Part shown: positions 1 through 6,310 of the stretch, piece after piece
Position numbering within the stretch: position 1 is the stretch's first letter
Layout of the letters: each line of letters starts with the position of its first letter
DNA from: Bacillota bacterium
GTDB taxonomy: Bacteria; Bacillota; Clostridia; Acetivibrionales; DSM-1351
DNA length: 9,523 bases
Assembly (NCBI GenBank): GCA_023426005.1
Contig: JAFABO010000134.1
Coordinates: 1 to 9,523, forward strand
Direction of reading: 5' to 3'
The notes under the pieces: generated by a model
The model's input: only the letters and a program-made list of their open reading frames with translations
Database searches by the model: none
Told to the model about the DNA's origin: nothing
Made by a program: the position numbers and the translations under genes

Positions 1-102
1 GTAAGCTGCCCACAGTGTCATGTTTTCAAGCTGCCTCACAGGGTATGTGGTGAATGTGGATATTATGATGGCAAACAGGTAGTTAAAGTAGAAGCTAAAT
101 AA
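1..102 (+). CDS. rpmF: Large ribosomal subunit protein bL32, 3' end (partial)
   Basis: Only the last 33 codons lie in the window; the 5' part is cut off by the window edge. The readable peptide carries two Cys-x2-Cys pairs (CPQC and CGEC) separated by a KLPHRVC segment, followed by GYYDGK and a short basic tail. This is the zinc-ribbon C-terminus of the four-cysteine form of bL32, a small structural protein of the 50S subunit. The zinc-ligand pairs are intact, so the gene looks functional. A terminator starts 12 bases after the TAA, which separates it from der downstream. In clostridia rpmF often ends a cluster with a DUF177 (YceD) gene, but nothing upstream is visible here. Confidence 0.93.
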   Translation, partial: VSCPQCHVFKLPHRVCGECGYYDGKQVVKVEAK

Positions 103-114
103 TAATATGTCATT

Positions 115-144
115 AAAGCAGCAGGATTATTCTTGCTGCTTTTT
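115..144 (+). terminator. Intrinsic terminator of rpmF
   Basis: AAAGCAGCA (115-123) pairs perfectly with TGCTGCTTT (134-142). The stem can extend inward by a G-T, a G-C and an A-T pair to a TTAT loop (127-130), giving about 12 pairs. The 3' arm runs into TTTT (141-144). It sits directly after the rpmF stop codon. Confidence 0.8.
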
Positions 145-159
145 GATTTCTGCTAAAGA

Positions 160-411
160 AACAGGTTGTGTAAAAAAGGTATTACTCCATTGGGAGACAG
201 GCATATAAGGATTGCAACAGGTAGACTTGTCAAAAAAATTATATTACAATTGGTAGGAGAAATGATATCCGGATATCCCGGGCTTGAAACAAAAGTCTAT
301 GATCCATGATATTGAAAATAATTTTTTGGCTCGCGTGTGGCGGTAAGCCGAGAAACATTTGCCAAACGCATTAATTGGCAAATAAAGCTGATAATATTCA
401 GGAATAAGTAA
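160..411 (+). pseudogene. Decayed 3' remnant of a DUF512 / radical-SAM-type gene
   Basis: No intact gene fits the space between rpmF and der, but one plus-strand frame looks like the C-terminal part of DUF512-family proteins. From 160 to 306 it reads without stops, with residues such as DRHIRIATGRLVKK and then GYPGLETKVYDP. Stops at 307, 313 and 319 interrupt it. If one base near 305-307 is removed and one T is added to the six-T run at 322-327, the peptide continues as DIENNFFGSRVAVS. It stays open from 322 to a TAA at 409-411. As I remember the family, the corresponding part runs: a TG motif, a GLxxxVY segment, then NNFFGxxVTVSG. DUF512 genes commonly precede der in clostridia, so both sequence and position fit. 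The N-terminal PDZ-like and Fe-S parts are absent. The remnant carries at least two compensating frame disruptions and no credible start. Family assignment is from recall, not a search. Confidence 0.55.
358..382 (+). repeat. Short inverted repeat between rpmF and der
   Basis: TTTGCCAA (358-365) and TTGGCAAA (375-382) are perfect reverse complements around a nine-base loop. No T-run follows, so it is not a standard terminator. It lies inside the presumed gene remnant and may be chance or a protein-binding site. Apart from the remnant and this repeat I see no convincing sigma-A promoter for der between 145 and 477. Confidence 0.3.
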
Positions 412-490
412 ATTTAGTAATCCGAGTATTTGCTTGCCTTTGTATAAAGTATGTTGGAATTGTTTTATAAATGACACGGAGGTGTAAGGT

Positions 491-1816
491 TTGGGAAAAC
501 CCATAGTAGCAGTTGTTGGTAGGCCTAATGTAGGAAAATCAACATTTTTTAACTATCTTGCAGGAAGCAGGATTTCCATTGTAGAAGATACTCCTGGAGT
601 CACCAGAGATAGGATATATACCGAGATTGAATGGAGAAACAGAAAATTTACTCTGATAGATACAGGCGGAATTGAGCCGTATTCAGAAGACATAATAATG
701 CAGCAGATGAAGCGGCAGGCTGAAATTGCTATTGAGACTGCAGATGTTATATTGTTCATGGTGGATGCAAAGGACGGCATGACGGCTACCGACAAGGAGG
801 TGGCCACCATGCTTAGAAAGTCTCAGAAGCCCGTGGTGCTGACTGTTAACAAGGTTGACCGGGTGGGTGATCCGCCGCCTGAAGTATACGAGTTTTATAA
901 CCTTGGCATGGGGGATATGGTAATAATATCTTCTGTGCACGGCCTTGGAATGGGAGAACTGCTGGACGCTGTTTTTGAACATTTTCCCGAAGACATTGAC
1001 AGCGAGGAAGATGCAGAGGTTATAAAGGTAGCAGTGGTGGGAAAACCAAATGCCGGGAAGTCCTCATTGATAAATTCCATACTTGGAGAGGAAAGGGTTA
1101 TTGTTAGCAATATTCCCGGAACCACCAGGGATGCCATTGATACACATGTGGAAAACAACGGGCAGAAATTTACTTTTATTGATACGGCGGGTATCAGGAA
1201 AAGAGTAAAGATAAATGAAATTATTGAAAAGTACAGTACCATCAGATCCTGGACTGCAATAGAGAGGGCTGACGTCTGCCTCATAATGATAGATGCCGAG
1301 GACGGTGTTACCGAGCAGGATACAAAAATCGCCGGTTATGCACATCAGCAGGGCAAAGCATCTATAATAGTAATAAACAAGTGGGATTTGATTGAAAAGC
1401 AGACAGGGACTCTGGAGGAATACAGAAAGCAGGTGCATGAGAAATTAGGTTTCATGACTTATGCACCGGTATTGTTTATATCGGCCAAAACAGGGCAAAG
1501 AGTCAATAAAATTTATGAATTGATTAAATATGTTGCGGATCAGGCAGCCTTCAGGATATCCACAGGAATGCTTAACGACCTGATTAATGAAGCGATAGCA
1601 ATGGTTCAGCCGCCCTCGGACAAAGGGAAGAGGCTGAAGATTTACTACATGACACAGGTGAGCATCAAACCCCCCACCTTTATTGTGTTTGTTAATAATT
1701 TGGAGCTTTTCCATTATTCATATGAGCGATATCTTGAGAATCAATTGAGAAAAACCTTTGGATTTGAAGGTACACCGATTAAATTTATTCACAGACAGCG
1801 GGACAAAGAAGAATAA
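491..1816 (+). CDS. der: Ribosome biogenesis GTPase Der (EngA)
   Basis: Der is an essential GTPase with two tandem G domains that acts in the cytoplasm on late 50S subunit assembly. The 441-residue length is normal. The first G domain shows the P-loop GRPNVGKS (10-17), switch I with GVTRD (36-40), DTGG (57-60) and NKVD (120-123). After an acidic linker (about 167-176) the second G domain shows GKPNAGKS (184-191), a TTRDA switch, DTAG and NKWD. The rest, from about residue 350, is the KH-like RNA-binding domain. Translation most likely starts at TTG 491: GGAGGTG at 478-484 is correctly spaced, and the encoded MGKPIVAVVGRPNVGKS matches the usual family N-terminus. It heads the der-plsY-gpsA group, with plsY 58 bases downstream. 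No key residue is missing. Confidence 0.97.
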   Translation: MGKPIVAVVGRPNVGKSTFFNYLAGSRISIVEDTPGVTRDRIYTEIEWRNRKFTLIDTGGIEPYSEDIIMQQMKRQAEIAIETADVILFMVDAKDGMTATDKEVATMLRKSQKPVVLTVNKVDRVGDPPPEVYEFYNLGMGDMVIISSVHGLGMGELLDAVFEHFPEDIDSEEDAEVIKVAVVGKPNAGKSSLINSILGEERVIVSNIPGTTRDAIDTHVENNGQKFTFIDTAGIRKRVKINEIIEKYSTIRSWTAIERADVCLIMIDAEDGVTEQDTKIAGYAHQQGKASIIVINKWDLIEKQTGTLEEYRKQVHEKLGFMTYAPVLFISAKTGQRVNKIYELIKYVADQAAFRISTGMLNDLINEAIAMVQPPSDKGKRLKIYYMTQVSIKPPTFIVFVNNLELFHYSYERYLENQLRKTFGFEGTPIKFIHRQRDKEE

Positions 1817-1874
1817 AATTCTTCTTCCGGACATTAAGATATAAAGCCTGTAAAGGCAGAAATGGTGGATGTAT

Positions 1875-2519
1875 ATGGGATTATTTGTAGTTAAACTGGT
1901 TGCTGTTGTTGTAATAGGATATCTGATGGGAAGCTTGAATACTTCGCTCATAGTCGGCAAATTTTACGGTACGGATGTCAGAAAGCATGGCAGCGGCAAC
2001 GCAGGGATGACCAATACCCTCAGAACACTGGGAAAAGCGGCAGCTGTGATGGTTATTGCCGGAGATATATTGAAGGGTGTTTTATCATACCTTTTAGGGA
2101 ATATTATTGTTGGTTCAATTCCTGAAACCATAACTCTTAATCTTGCAGGCATCGGTGGAATGGCGGCCGGAATAGCGGCTATAGCAGGACATAACTGGCC
2201 CGTTTACTTCGGGTTTAAGGGTGGAAAAGGAATACTTACCTCCTTTGCAGTTGTATTGATGATGGATTGGAAACTTGGATTGATCCTGCTTGGAATATTT
2301 GCTGTAATTGTAGCAATTACAAGATATGTTTCCCTGGGCTCAATAATAGCCTCCGCTGCTTTTCCCATAGGCGCGGCAATAATAGGAAACAGCATCATAT
2401 TTATTGTTTTTTCAGCTGTTTTGGCTGTTTTGGCCGTAGCCAGACATAAAGCGAATATAGGAAGACTGCTAAACGGCTCTGAGGCCAAGCTGGGTCAGAA
2501 GAAAAAGACCAACGGTTGA
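1875..2519 (+). CDS. plsY: Acyl-phosphate:glycerol-3-phosphate acyltransferase PlsY
   Basis: PlsY is an integral membrane enzyme that transfers the acyl group from acyl phosphate to position 1 of glycerol-3-phosphate, giving lysophosphatidic acid, the first step of phospholipid synthesis. The protein is hydrophobic with several membrane segments. Family motifs are visible: GSGNAGMTNTLR near residues 39-50, GHNWPVYFGFKGGKG in the middle (phosphate-binding glycine-rich loop), and RHKANIGRLLNGSE near the C-terminus. An in-frame ATG also occurs at 1869, but the only Shine-Dalgarno-like bases (GGTGG, 1864-1868) abut it. ATG 1875 has a six-base spacing and gives 214 residues, so I prefer it. The gene lies between der and gpsA; GpsA makes the acyl acceptor, so the pairing makes metabolic sense. 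Confidence 0.94.
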   Translation: MGLFVVKLVAVVVIGYLMGSLNTSLIVGKFYGTDVRKHGSGNAGMTNTLRTLGKAAAVMVIAGDILKGVLSYLLGNIIVGSIPETITLNLAGIGGMAAGIAAIAGHNWPVYFGFKGGKGILTSFAVVLMMDWKLGLILLGIFAVIVAITRYVSLGSIIASAAFPIGAAIIGNSIIFIVFSAVLAVLAVARHKANIGRLLNGSEAKLGQKKKTNG

Positions 2520-2522
2520 GCT

Positions 2523-2555
2523 ATGTGTATCGTAATTTATATAATGGCCAATTAA
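2523..2555 (+). CDS. Possible 10-codon leader ORF before gpsA
   Basis: An ATG three bases after the plsY stop opens a ten-residue frame, MCIVIYIMAN, ending in TAA at 2553-2555. It has no clear ribosome binding site, so any translation would probably depend on re-initiation by ribosomes finishing plsY. Its stop codon lies inside the 5' arm (2551-2561) that can pair with the gpsA ribosome binding site. Ribosomes on it would therefore disturb that pairing. It is too short for coding statistics and could easily be chance. Confidence 0.2.
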   Translation: MCIVIYIMAN

Positions 2556-2657
2556 CCTCCTTTATTCGCCTTAAAGCGGATGGGGAGTGATGATTTCATA
2601 ACTATTATTTGTGGCCGCAATGCGGCTCAAAGCCATAATATGGCTTAGGAGGTTAAT
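2551..2657 (+). promoter_or_regulatory. Structured gpsA leader that can hide the gpsA ribosome binding site
   Basis: ATTAACCTCCT (2551-2561) is the exact reverse complement of AGGAGGTTAAT (2647-2657), which contains the whole gpsA Shine-Dalgarno and ends at the base before the ATG. The 85 bases between hold smaller hairpins. These are TTCGC/GCGGA (2565-2569 with 2576-2580, one G-T pair), GCCGC/GCGGC (2614-2618 with 2622-2626, loop AAT) and AAGCCAT/ATGGCTT (2630-2636 with 2640-2646, loop AAT). The last one abuts the ribosome binding site. A competing pairing, GGCT (2624-2627) with AGCC (2631-2634), would break the last two hairpins. The layout of a closing stem enclosing hairpins resembles translational regulatory RNAs. 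I match it to no known riboswitch class. The pairings are seen; the regulatory role is inferred. Confidence 0.5.
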
Positions 2658-3653
2658 ATGAACAGAAATGTTGCAGTAGTCGGTGCCGGGAGTATGGGTA
2701 CAGCCATGGCGGTTCTGTTATCGAAAAACGGAAATAATGTAAGCCTCTGGTCTCCGATGAAAGATGAAATTAACATGTTAAAGGCAAATAGGGAGCATGT
2801 GACAAGATTGCCGGGAGTAAAAGTTCCGGATAGTGTTGAGTTTACTACAAATATTGAATTTGCGGTAAAAAATGCAGAAGTTGTTGTGCTTGCAGTTCCG
2901 TCACAGACTACCAGACAGAATTGCAAAACACTCTCAGGTCTGATTTCAAAGAGTACAATTGTTGTAACCTGTTCAAAGGGAATAGAAGATGTCAGCTGTA
3001 AACTCTTATCGGAAATTATGCAAGAGGAGCTGCCCCATAACAATATAGCAGTTTTGTCCGGACCGAGCCATGCCGAGGAAATCGGAAGAGATATTCCCAC
3101 AACGGTAGTGGCTGCATCTGAGGATTTGAAAGTAGCAAAGTTTTTGCAGGATCTCTTTATGACACCTAACTTCAGAGTGTATACAAACACCGATGTAATA
3201 GGGGTTGAGCTGGGCGGAGCCCTTAAGAATATCATTGCCCTGTGTGCTGGCATATCGGATGGGCTGGGCTTTGGAGACAATACTAAAGCCGCTCTGATGA
3301 CCAGAGGTATTGCTGAAATTTCCCGGCTTGGTGTGGCCATGGGCGGAAATGCCGATACATTCTCGGGTCTTACTGGAGTGGGGGACCTGATTGTCACCTG
3401 TACCAGCATGCACAGCAGAAACAGAAGGGCGGGTATATTGATAGGGCAGGGCAAGTCTGTCCAGGAAGCCCTCGATGAGGTTAATATGGTAGTGGAAGGT
3501 GTTGCTACCACAAAACCGGCGTATGAGCTGGCCAGAAAGCTGGGTGTGTCAATGCCTATAACCAATGAAGCCTACAGTATTCTGTTTGAAGGCAAGGACC
3601 CGAGATATGCGGTCGGAGATCTAATGACCAGGGACAAAAAAACTGAAATGTAA
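2658..3653 (+). CDS. gpsA: NAD(P)+-dependent glycerol-3-phosphate dehydrogenase
   Basis: GpsA reversibly reduces dihydroxyacetone phosphate to sn-glycerol-3-phosphate, the backbone precursor of phospholipids, in the cytoplasm. At 331 residues it has the usual length. The N-terminal Rossmann fold starts with VVGAGSMGTA (glycines at 9, 11 and 14). LSGPSHAEE lies near the domain junction, and the GGALKNIIA segment places the catalytic lysine at about residue 190. The C-terminal helical domain includes GLTGVGDL and the RNRRAG motif. The start is ATG 2658, preceded by AGGAGG at 2647-2652. It follows plsY by 138 bases, and the leader can fold so as to hide that ribosome binding site. A terminator follows 42 bases after the stop. 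PlsY, encoded immediately upstream, consumes its product. Confidence 0.96.
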   Translation: MNRNVAVVGAGSMGTAMAVLLSKNGNNVSLWSPMKDEINMLKANREHVTRLPGVKVPDSVEFTTNIEFAVKNAEVVVLAVPSQTTRQNCKTLSGLISKSTIVVTCSKGIEDVSCKLLSEIMQEELPHNNIAVLSGPSHAEEIGRDIPTTVVAASEDLKVAKFLQDLFMTPNFRVYTNTDVIGVELGGALKNIIALCAGISDGLGFGDNTKAALMTRGIAEISRLGVAMGGNADTFSGLTGVGDLIVTCTSMHSRNRRAGILIGQGKSVQEALDEVNMVVEGVATTKPAYELARKLGVSMPITNEAYSILFEGKDPRYAVGDLMTRDKKTEM

Positions 3654-3695
3654 ATAATGAAATAGGATTAATTAAATGATTTAATACGTATAATG

Positions 3696-3736
3696 AGGAG
3701 CTGTCACATCACGAAAGCAGATGTGGGCTCCTTTTT
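3696..3736 (+). terminator. Intrinsic terminator of the der-plsY-gpsA group
   Basis: AGGAGC (3696-3701) pairs with GCTCCT (3727-3732), and CACATC (3705-3710) pairs with GATGTG (3720-3725) across a small internal loop. The 3' arm runs directly into TTTTT. It separates gpsA from spoIVA and implies that spoIVA has its own promoter. Confidence 0.82.
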
Positions 3737-3805
3737 AGCTTTTACGAATAATTTTTTGATTGCAAATTTATTTTTGTAATATTAACTGTTTTCGGACATA
3801 TATTT

Positions 3806-3834
3806 AATATTGAAAGTGACAAAATGCATAGTCC
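3806..3834 (+). promoter_or_regulatory. Candidate sigma-E promoter of spoIVA
   Basis: AATATT (3806-3811) and CATAGTCC (3827-3834) are separated by 15 bases. The Bacillus subtilis sigma-E consensus is roughly ATATT, 14-15 bases, CATACAxT, so the upstream box fits well and the downstream box keeps its CATA core. It lies about 40 bases before the spoIVA start. spoIVA is a classic mother-cell sigma-E gene, which supports the assignment. The match is by eye. Confidence 0.5.
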
Positions 3835-3872
3835 TATTTGGGCGTGTAGCAATATAGGGGAGGGTTCTAAGC

Positions 3873-5351
3873 GTGGAAAAATTCAATATTTACCAGCAAA
3901 TAGCTGAAAGAACTCAAGGGGATATTTATATAGGTATAGTGGGACCTGTAAGAACGGGAAAGTCAACATTCATAAAGAGATTTATGGATCTTCTGGTTAT
4001 CCCCAATATAGAGAACGCATACCAGAAGGAAAGGGCAATAGATGAACTTCCACAAAGTGCGTCGGGAAGAACCATAATGACCACTGAACCTAAATTCATC
4101 CCCAATGAGGCGGTAGAAGTAGTTATTGATGAAAATGTACAATTGAAAGTAAGAATGATTGATTGTGTAGGGTATATGGTCAGAGGAGCCATGGGGCATC
4201 TTGAAAACAATGCCCCCAGAATGGTATCTACACCATGGTACGAATACCAGATCCCATTTGAAGAAGCAGCCGAGATAGGGACTAAAAAAGTAATAAATGA
4301 GCATTCTACAATAGGTGTGGTTGTTACCACCGACGGAAGCATCGCCGATATCCCCAGAGAAGATTATGTAGATGCCGAAAGAAGGGTAATAACTGAACTG
4401 AAGTCCATTAATAAACCCTTTGTTGTAATAATCAACACCATCAGGCCAAGGGAGCCTGAAACTCTCAGACTCCGTGATGAATTGGAACAGAGATATGGAG
4501 TAGCTGTTCTTCCCATGGATTGTTTGCAAATGAGAATAGATGATATAGATTCGGTAATGGAAAAAATCCTGTATGAATTCCCCGTATATGAAATCGGTGT
4601 AAACGTTCCCAGATGGGTTGAGGCCCTTGAGGATTCACACTGGCTTAAGGCTAATATGCTTGATTCCATAAGGGAAACCTTTAAGTCGGCGGGAAAAATA
4701 AGAGATATAAAGATTGCCATGCCAAATTTTGAAGCATACGATTTTATAAAGAGGGCGGTAATTGACAGGGTCAGCCTTGGAGAAGGTTCGGTTCTTGTGG
4801 ACATTTCAACGACTGACGGCCTGCTGTACAGAATACTCAGCGAAGAATCCGGCATGGAAATAGAGGGTGAGCATAAGTTAATCAGTCTTATCAAGGATCT
4901 TGCCAGGATCAAAAAGGAATATGACAGAGTAGAATATGCGCTGCACGAGGTTAAAGTAAAGGGCTACGGCATGGTTTCACCACAGCTTGAGGAGCTAACA
5001 CTTGAGGAGCCCGAAATTATCAAGCAGGGTAACAAATTCGGAGTCAAGCTCAGAGCAAGCGCCCCTTCAATACACATGATAAGGGCGGATATTGAAACCG
5101 AGATAGCTCCGCTGGTTGGCACCGAAAAACAATCTGAAGAGCTGGTTACATATTTGCTCAGAGAATTTGAAAATGATACGGCAAGACTGTGGGAGTCCAA
5201 TATTTTCGGAAAATCACTGCACGAACTGGTCAATGAAGGTTTGCAGAATAAATTGTTCAGAATGCCGGAGGATGCGCAGCTCAAGCTGCAGGAAACCCTG
5301 CAGAAAATAATAAATGAAGGCAGCGGCGGTTTGATCTGTATCATATTATAA
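3873..5351 (+). CDS. spoIVA: Stage IV sporulation protein A, spore coat basement ATPase
   Basis: SpoIVA is made in the mother cell, coats the outer forespore membrane and polymerises irreversibly upon ATP hydrolysis to form the platform for the spore coat. In B. subtilis SpoVM anchors it. The 492-residue length matches the family. The Walker A motif GPVRTGKST (24-32) contains Lys30. Thr70-Thr71 and Asp97 fall at the positions described for the B. subtilis ATPase site, so the enzyme looks active. The middle and C-terminal domains follow, ending in the conserved tail GLICIIL. The start is GTG 3873, with GGGGAGG at 3857-3863 at a suitable distance. The gene stands alone: a terminator precedes it, a candidate sigma-E promoter lies just upstream, and a strong terminator follows. 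Confidence 0.97.
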   Translation: MEKFNIYQQIAERTQGDIYIGIVGPVRTGKSTFIKRFMDLLVIPNIENAYQKERAIDELPQSASGRTIMTTEPKFIPNEAVEVVIDENVQLKVRMIDCVGYMVRGAMGHLENNAPRMVSTPWYEYQIPFEEAAEIGTKKVINEHSTIGVVVTTDGSIADIPREDYVDAERRVITELKSINKPFVVIINTIRPREPETLRLRDELEQRYGVAVLPMDCLQMRIDDIDSVMEKILYEFPVYEIGVNVPRWVEALEDSHWLKANMLDSIRETFKSAGKIRDIKIAMPNFEAYDFIKRAVIDRVSLGEGSVLVDISTTDGLLYRILSEESGMEIEGEHKLISLIKDLARIKKEYDRVEYALHEVKVKGYGMVSPQLEELTLEEPEIIKQGNKFGVKLRASAPSIHMIRADIETEIAPLVGTEKQSEELVTYLLREFENDTARLWESNIFGKSLHELVNEGLQNKLFRMPEDAQLKLQETLQKIINEGSGGLICIIL

Positions 5352-5429
5352 CAGTGGTAATTTCAATATACGTTTTAGATTTTACAGACTATTAGTAGAT
5401 CCTGTCGGTGTATAAATAAATGGGATTCG

Positions 5430-5467
5430 GTAAAAAGGAGGGATGCCCAAGCATCCCTCCTTTTTAC
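5430..5467. terminator. Bidirectional terminator between spoIVA and thiT
   Basis: Bases 5430-5446 and 5451-5467 form a perfect 17-pair stem with a CCAA loop: GTAAAAA, then GGAGGGATGC and its complement. The A-run on one arm and the T-run on the other make it a terminator on both strands. This suits convergent spoIVA (stop at 5351) and thiT (stop at 5474). Confidence 0.92.
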
Positions 5468-5473
5468 AATTTT

Positions 5474-6001
5474 CTAAGTATTTATTTCATAAAAAAATCT
5501 TTTCATAGGTTTGTACAATGCGGCTATTATTACCGCTGAAATGAGAAATTCAGGCAGCATATAGCTTCCATTGTAAAGCAGAGAATATAAGTATACATTT
5601 TCCCCGGTTGTGGGTGCCCATAAAATAATTCCCGAAATAAAATGGAAAATGAATCTGCTTAACATTGCAATGGTGATACTGGCCATGTTGGTTAAGAGAT
5701 TCTTCCTTATGAGGCCCGAAAGTCCGATGCTTGCAAAGGGCAGCAGATAGTCCAGCAGTACACTTAAGAGATGGTATGAATATTTGGGCCCCAACACGAA
5801 CTGCAATATTCCATAAACAAAGCCCGCAAGCAATCCATGTCTGCTTCCCCACCTCATGGAAAACAAAACTATGGGTATCATGCTTCCGGCTGTCACAGAA
5901 CCCCCGTAGGGGAACTCGTAAATCTTAACATAACTCAATATTTGGGCTAAGGCAATCATAATGCCCGCCTCCACCAACATTTTGGTAGACATTTTTTTCA
6001 T
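5474..6001 (-). CDS. thiT: Thiamine-specific ECF transporter S component ThiT
   Basis: ThiT is the membrane substrate-binding subunit of an energy-coupling-factor transporter that imports thiamine; the shared EcfA/EcfA'/EcfT module is encoded elsewhere. The 175-residue protein is strongly hydrophobic, with about six membrane segments. Family features include an N-terminal helix (LVEAGIMIALAQIL), GGSVTAGSMIPI, and RWGSRHGLLAGFVYGILQFVLG followed by YHLLSVLLDYLLPF. The frame is open back to 6061, but the start is surely ATG 6001-5999, since AAGGAGGAG lies just upstream and the product then begins MKKMSTKM. A TPP riboswitch in the leader independently supports thiamine as substrate. The gene converges with spoIVA and diverges from uvrA. 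Confidence 0.93.
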   Translation of the reverse strand: MKKMSTKMLVEAGIMIALAQILSYVKIYEFPYGGSVTAGSMIPIVLFSMRWGSRHGLLAGFVYGILQFVLGPKYSYHLLSVLLDYLLPFASIGLSGLIRKNLLTNMASITIAMLSRFIFHFISGIILWAPTTGENVYLYSLLYNGSYMLPEFLISAVIIAALYKPMKRFFYEINT

Positions 6002-6021
6002 GGTAAACTCCTCCTTAAAAT

Positions 6022-6056
6022 AAAAAATGCCATACCTGTTTGGAAAAATGCAGCAT
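6022..6056 (-). terminator. Likely riboswitch-controlled terminator upstream of thiT
   Basis: Read on the minus strand, ATGCTG (6056-6051) can pair with a 3' arm containing TGGCAT (6032-6027, including G-T pairs), followed by six Ts (6027-6022). TGGCATT in that arm (6032-6026) is also perfectly complementary to AATGCCA in the 3' half of the TPP aptamer (6083-6077). Ligand-free RNA could form this second pairing and read through. TPP-bound aptamer would keep AATGCCA and leave the terminator free to form. The stem is modest, so the mechanism is inferred. Confidence 0.45.
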
Positions 6057-6065
6057 GACAATAAA

Positions 6066-6186
6066 CTTTCCTACGCTGGCATTACCCAGATCAGGTACAT
6101 GGAATGCAGTGCACTCCAAAGGGTTTTAAGTAAATATACTTATCTCAGCCGAATCAATTTTCAGCTCCCCGCTCAGGTATAAAGCA
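6066..6186 (-). ncRNA. TPP (THI-box) riboswitch
   Basis: On the minus strand the leader contains the hallmark elements of the thiamine pyrophosphate aptamer in order: GGGGAGC near the 5' side, GGCTGAGA (CTGAGA at 6148-6143), ACCCTTTG, then ACCTGATCTGG, GTAATGCCAGC and GTAGGAAAG (together 6096-6067). These form the pyrimidine-sensing and pyrophosphate-sensing arms. The closing helix P1 can pair CTTT, CCT and GC on the 5' side with GC, AGG and AAAG on the 3' side. It precedes thiT by about 65 bases, which fits feedback repression of thiamine uptake by TPP. Confidence 0.95.
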
Positions 6187-6210
6187 AACCGTCAAATAAT
6201 GCTGTCAAGA

Positions 6211-6239
6211 ATTATTAGTTGCCTGCCAATACCCTTCAA
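6211..6239 (-). promoter_or_regulatory. Candidate sigma-A promoter for the riboswitch-thiT transcript
   Basis: On the minus strand TTGAAG (6239-6234) and AATAAT (6216-6211) are 17 bases apart, which would start RNA near 6204, just upstream of the aptamer. A consensus TTGACA also occurs at 6208-6203, but the -10 options behind it are poor and would cut into P1. The first pair is therefore preferred. Confidence 0.4.
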
Positions 6240-6310
6240 TATGAAATTAAACGGATACATTTTTATCCTAAGCTATTATAACAGGTGATTAAAATAATTT
6301 CAATGCAAAG

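Noticed and set aside
218..226. CAGGTAGAC shared with 6497-6505 in the uvrA leader
   Set aside because: A nine-base direct match between two AT-rich intergenic regions is expected by chance, and the flanks do not match.
262..309. Mini-ORF MISGYPGLETKVYDP preceded by AGGAGA, also containing the palindrome GATATCCGGATATC (264-277)
   Set aside because: The frame is open far upstream of the ATG and fits the decayed DUF512-like gene, so the Shine-Dalgarno-like bases and the palindrome are best read as chance within old coding sequence.
244..504. Open minus-strand frame of 86 codons covering the der start region
   Set aside because: It begins inside der, has no ribosome binding site, and is antisense to the plus-strand remnant and the der ribosome binding site. 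It does not resemble any family I know.
2590..2601. Four-codon frame ATG-ATT-TCA-TAA after GGGGAG within the gpsA leader
   Set aside because: It is too short to interpret, and the purine-rich stretch is more simply part of the leader fold.
2645..3565. Long minus-strand open frame of 306 codons opposite gpsA
   Set aside because: It is antisense to a clear full-length GpsA with all motifs; the length reflects codon bias in gpsA, and the peptide is serine/threonine-rich without recognisable domains.
3689..3694. TATAAT just before the gpsA terminator
   Set aside because: There is no plausible -35 at 16-18 bases, and the predicted RNA start would fall in the terminator stem.
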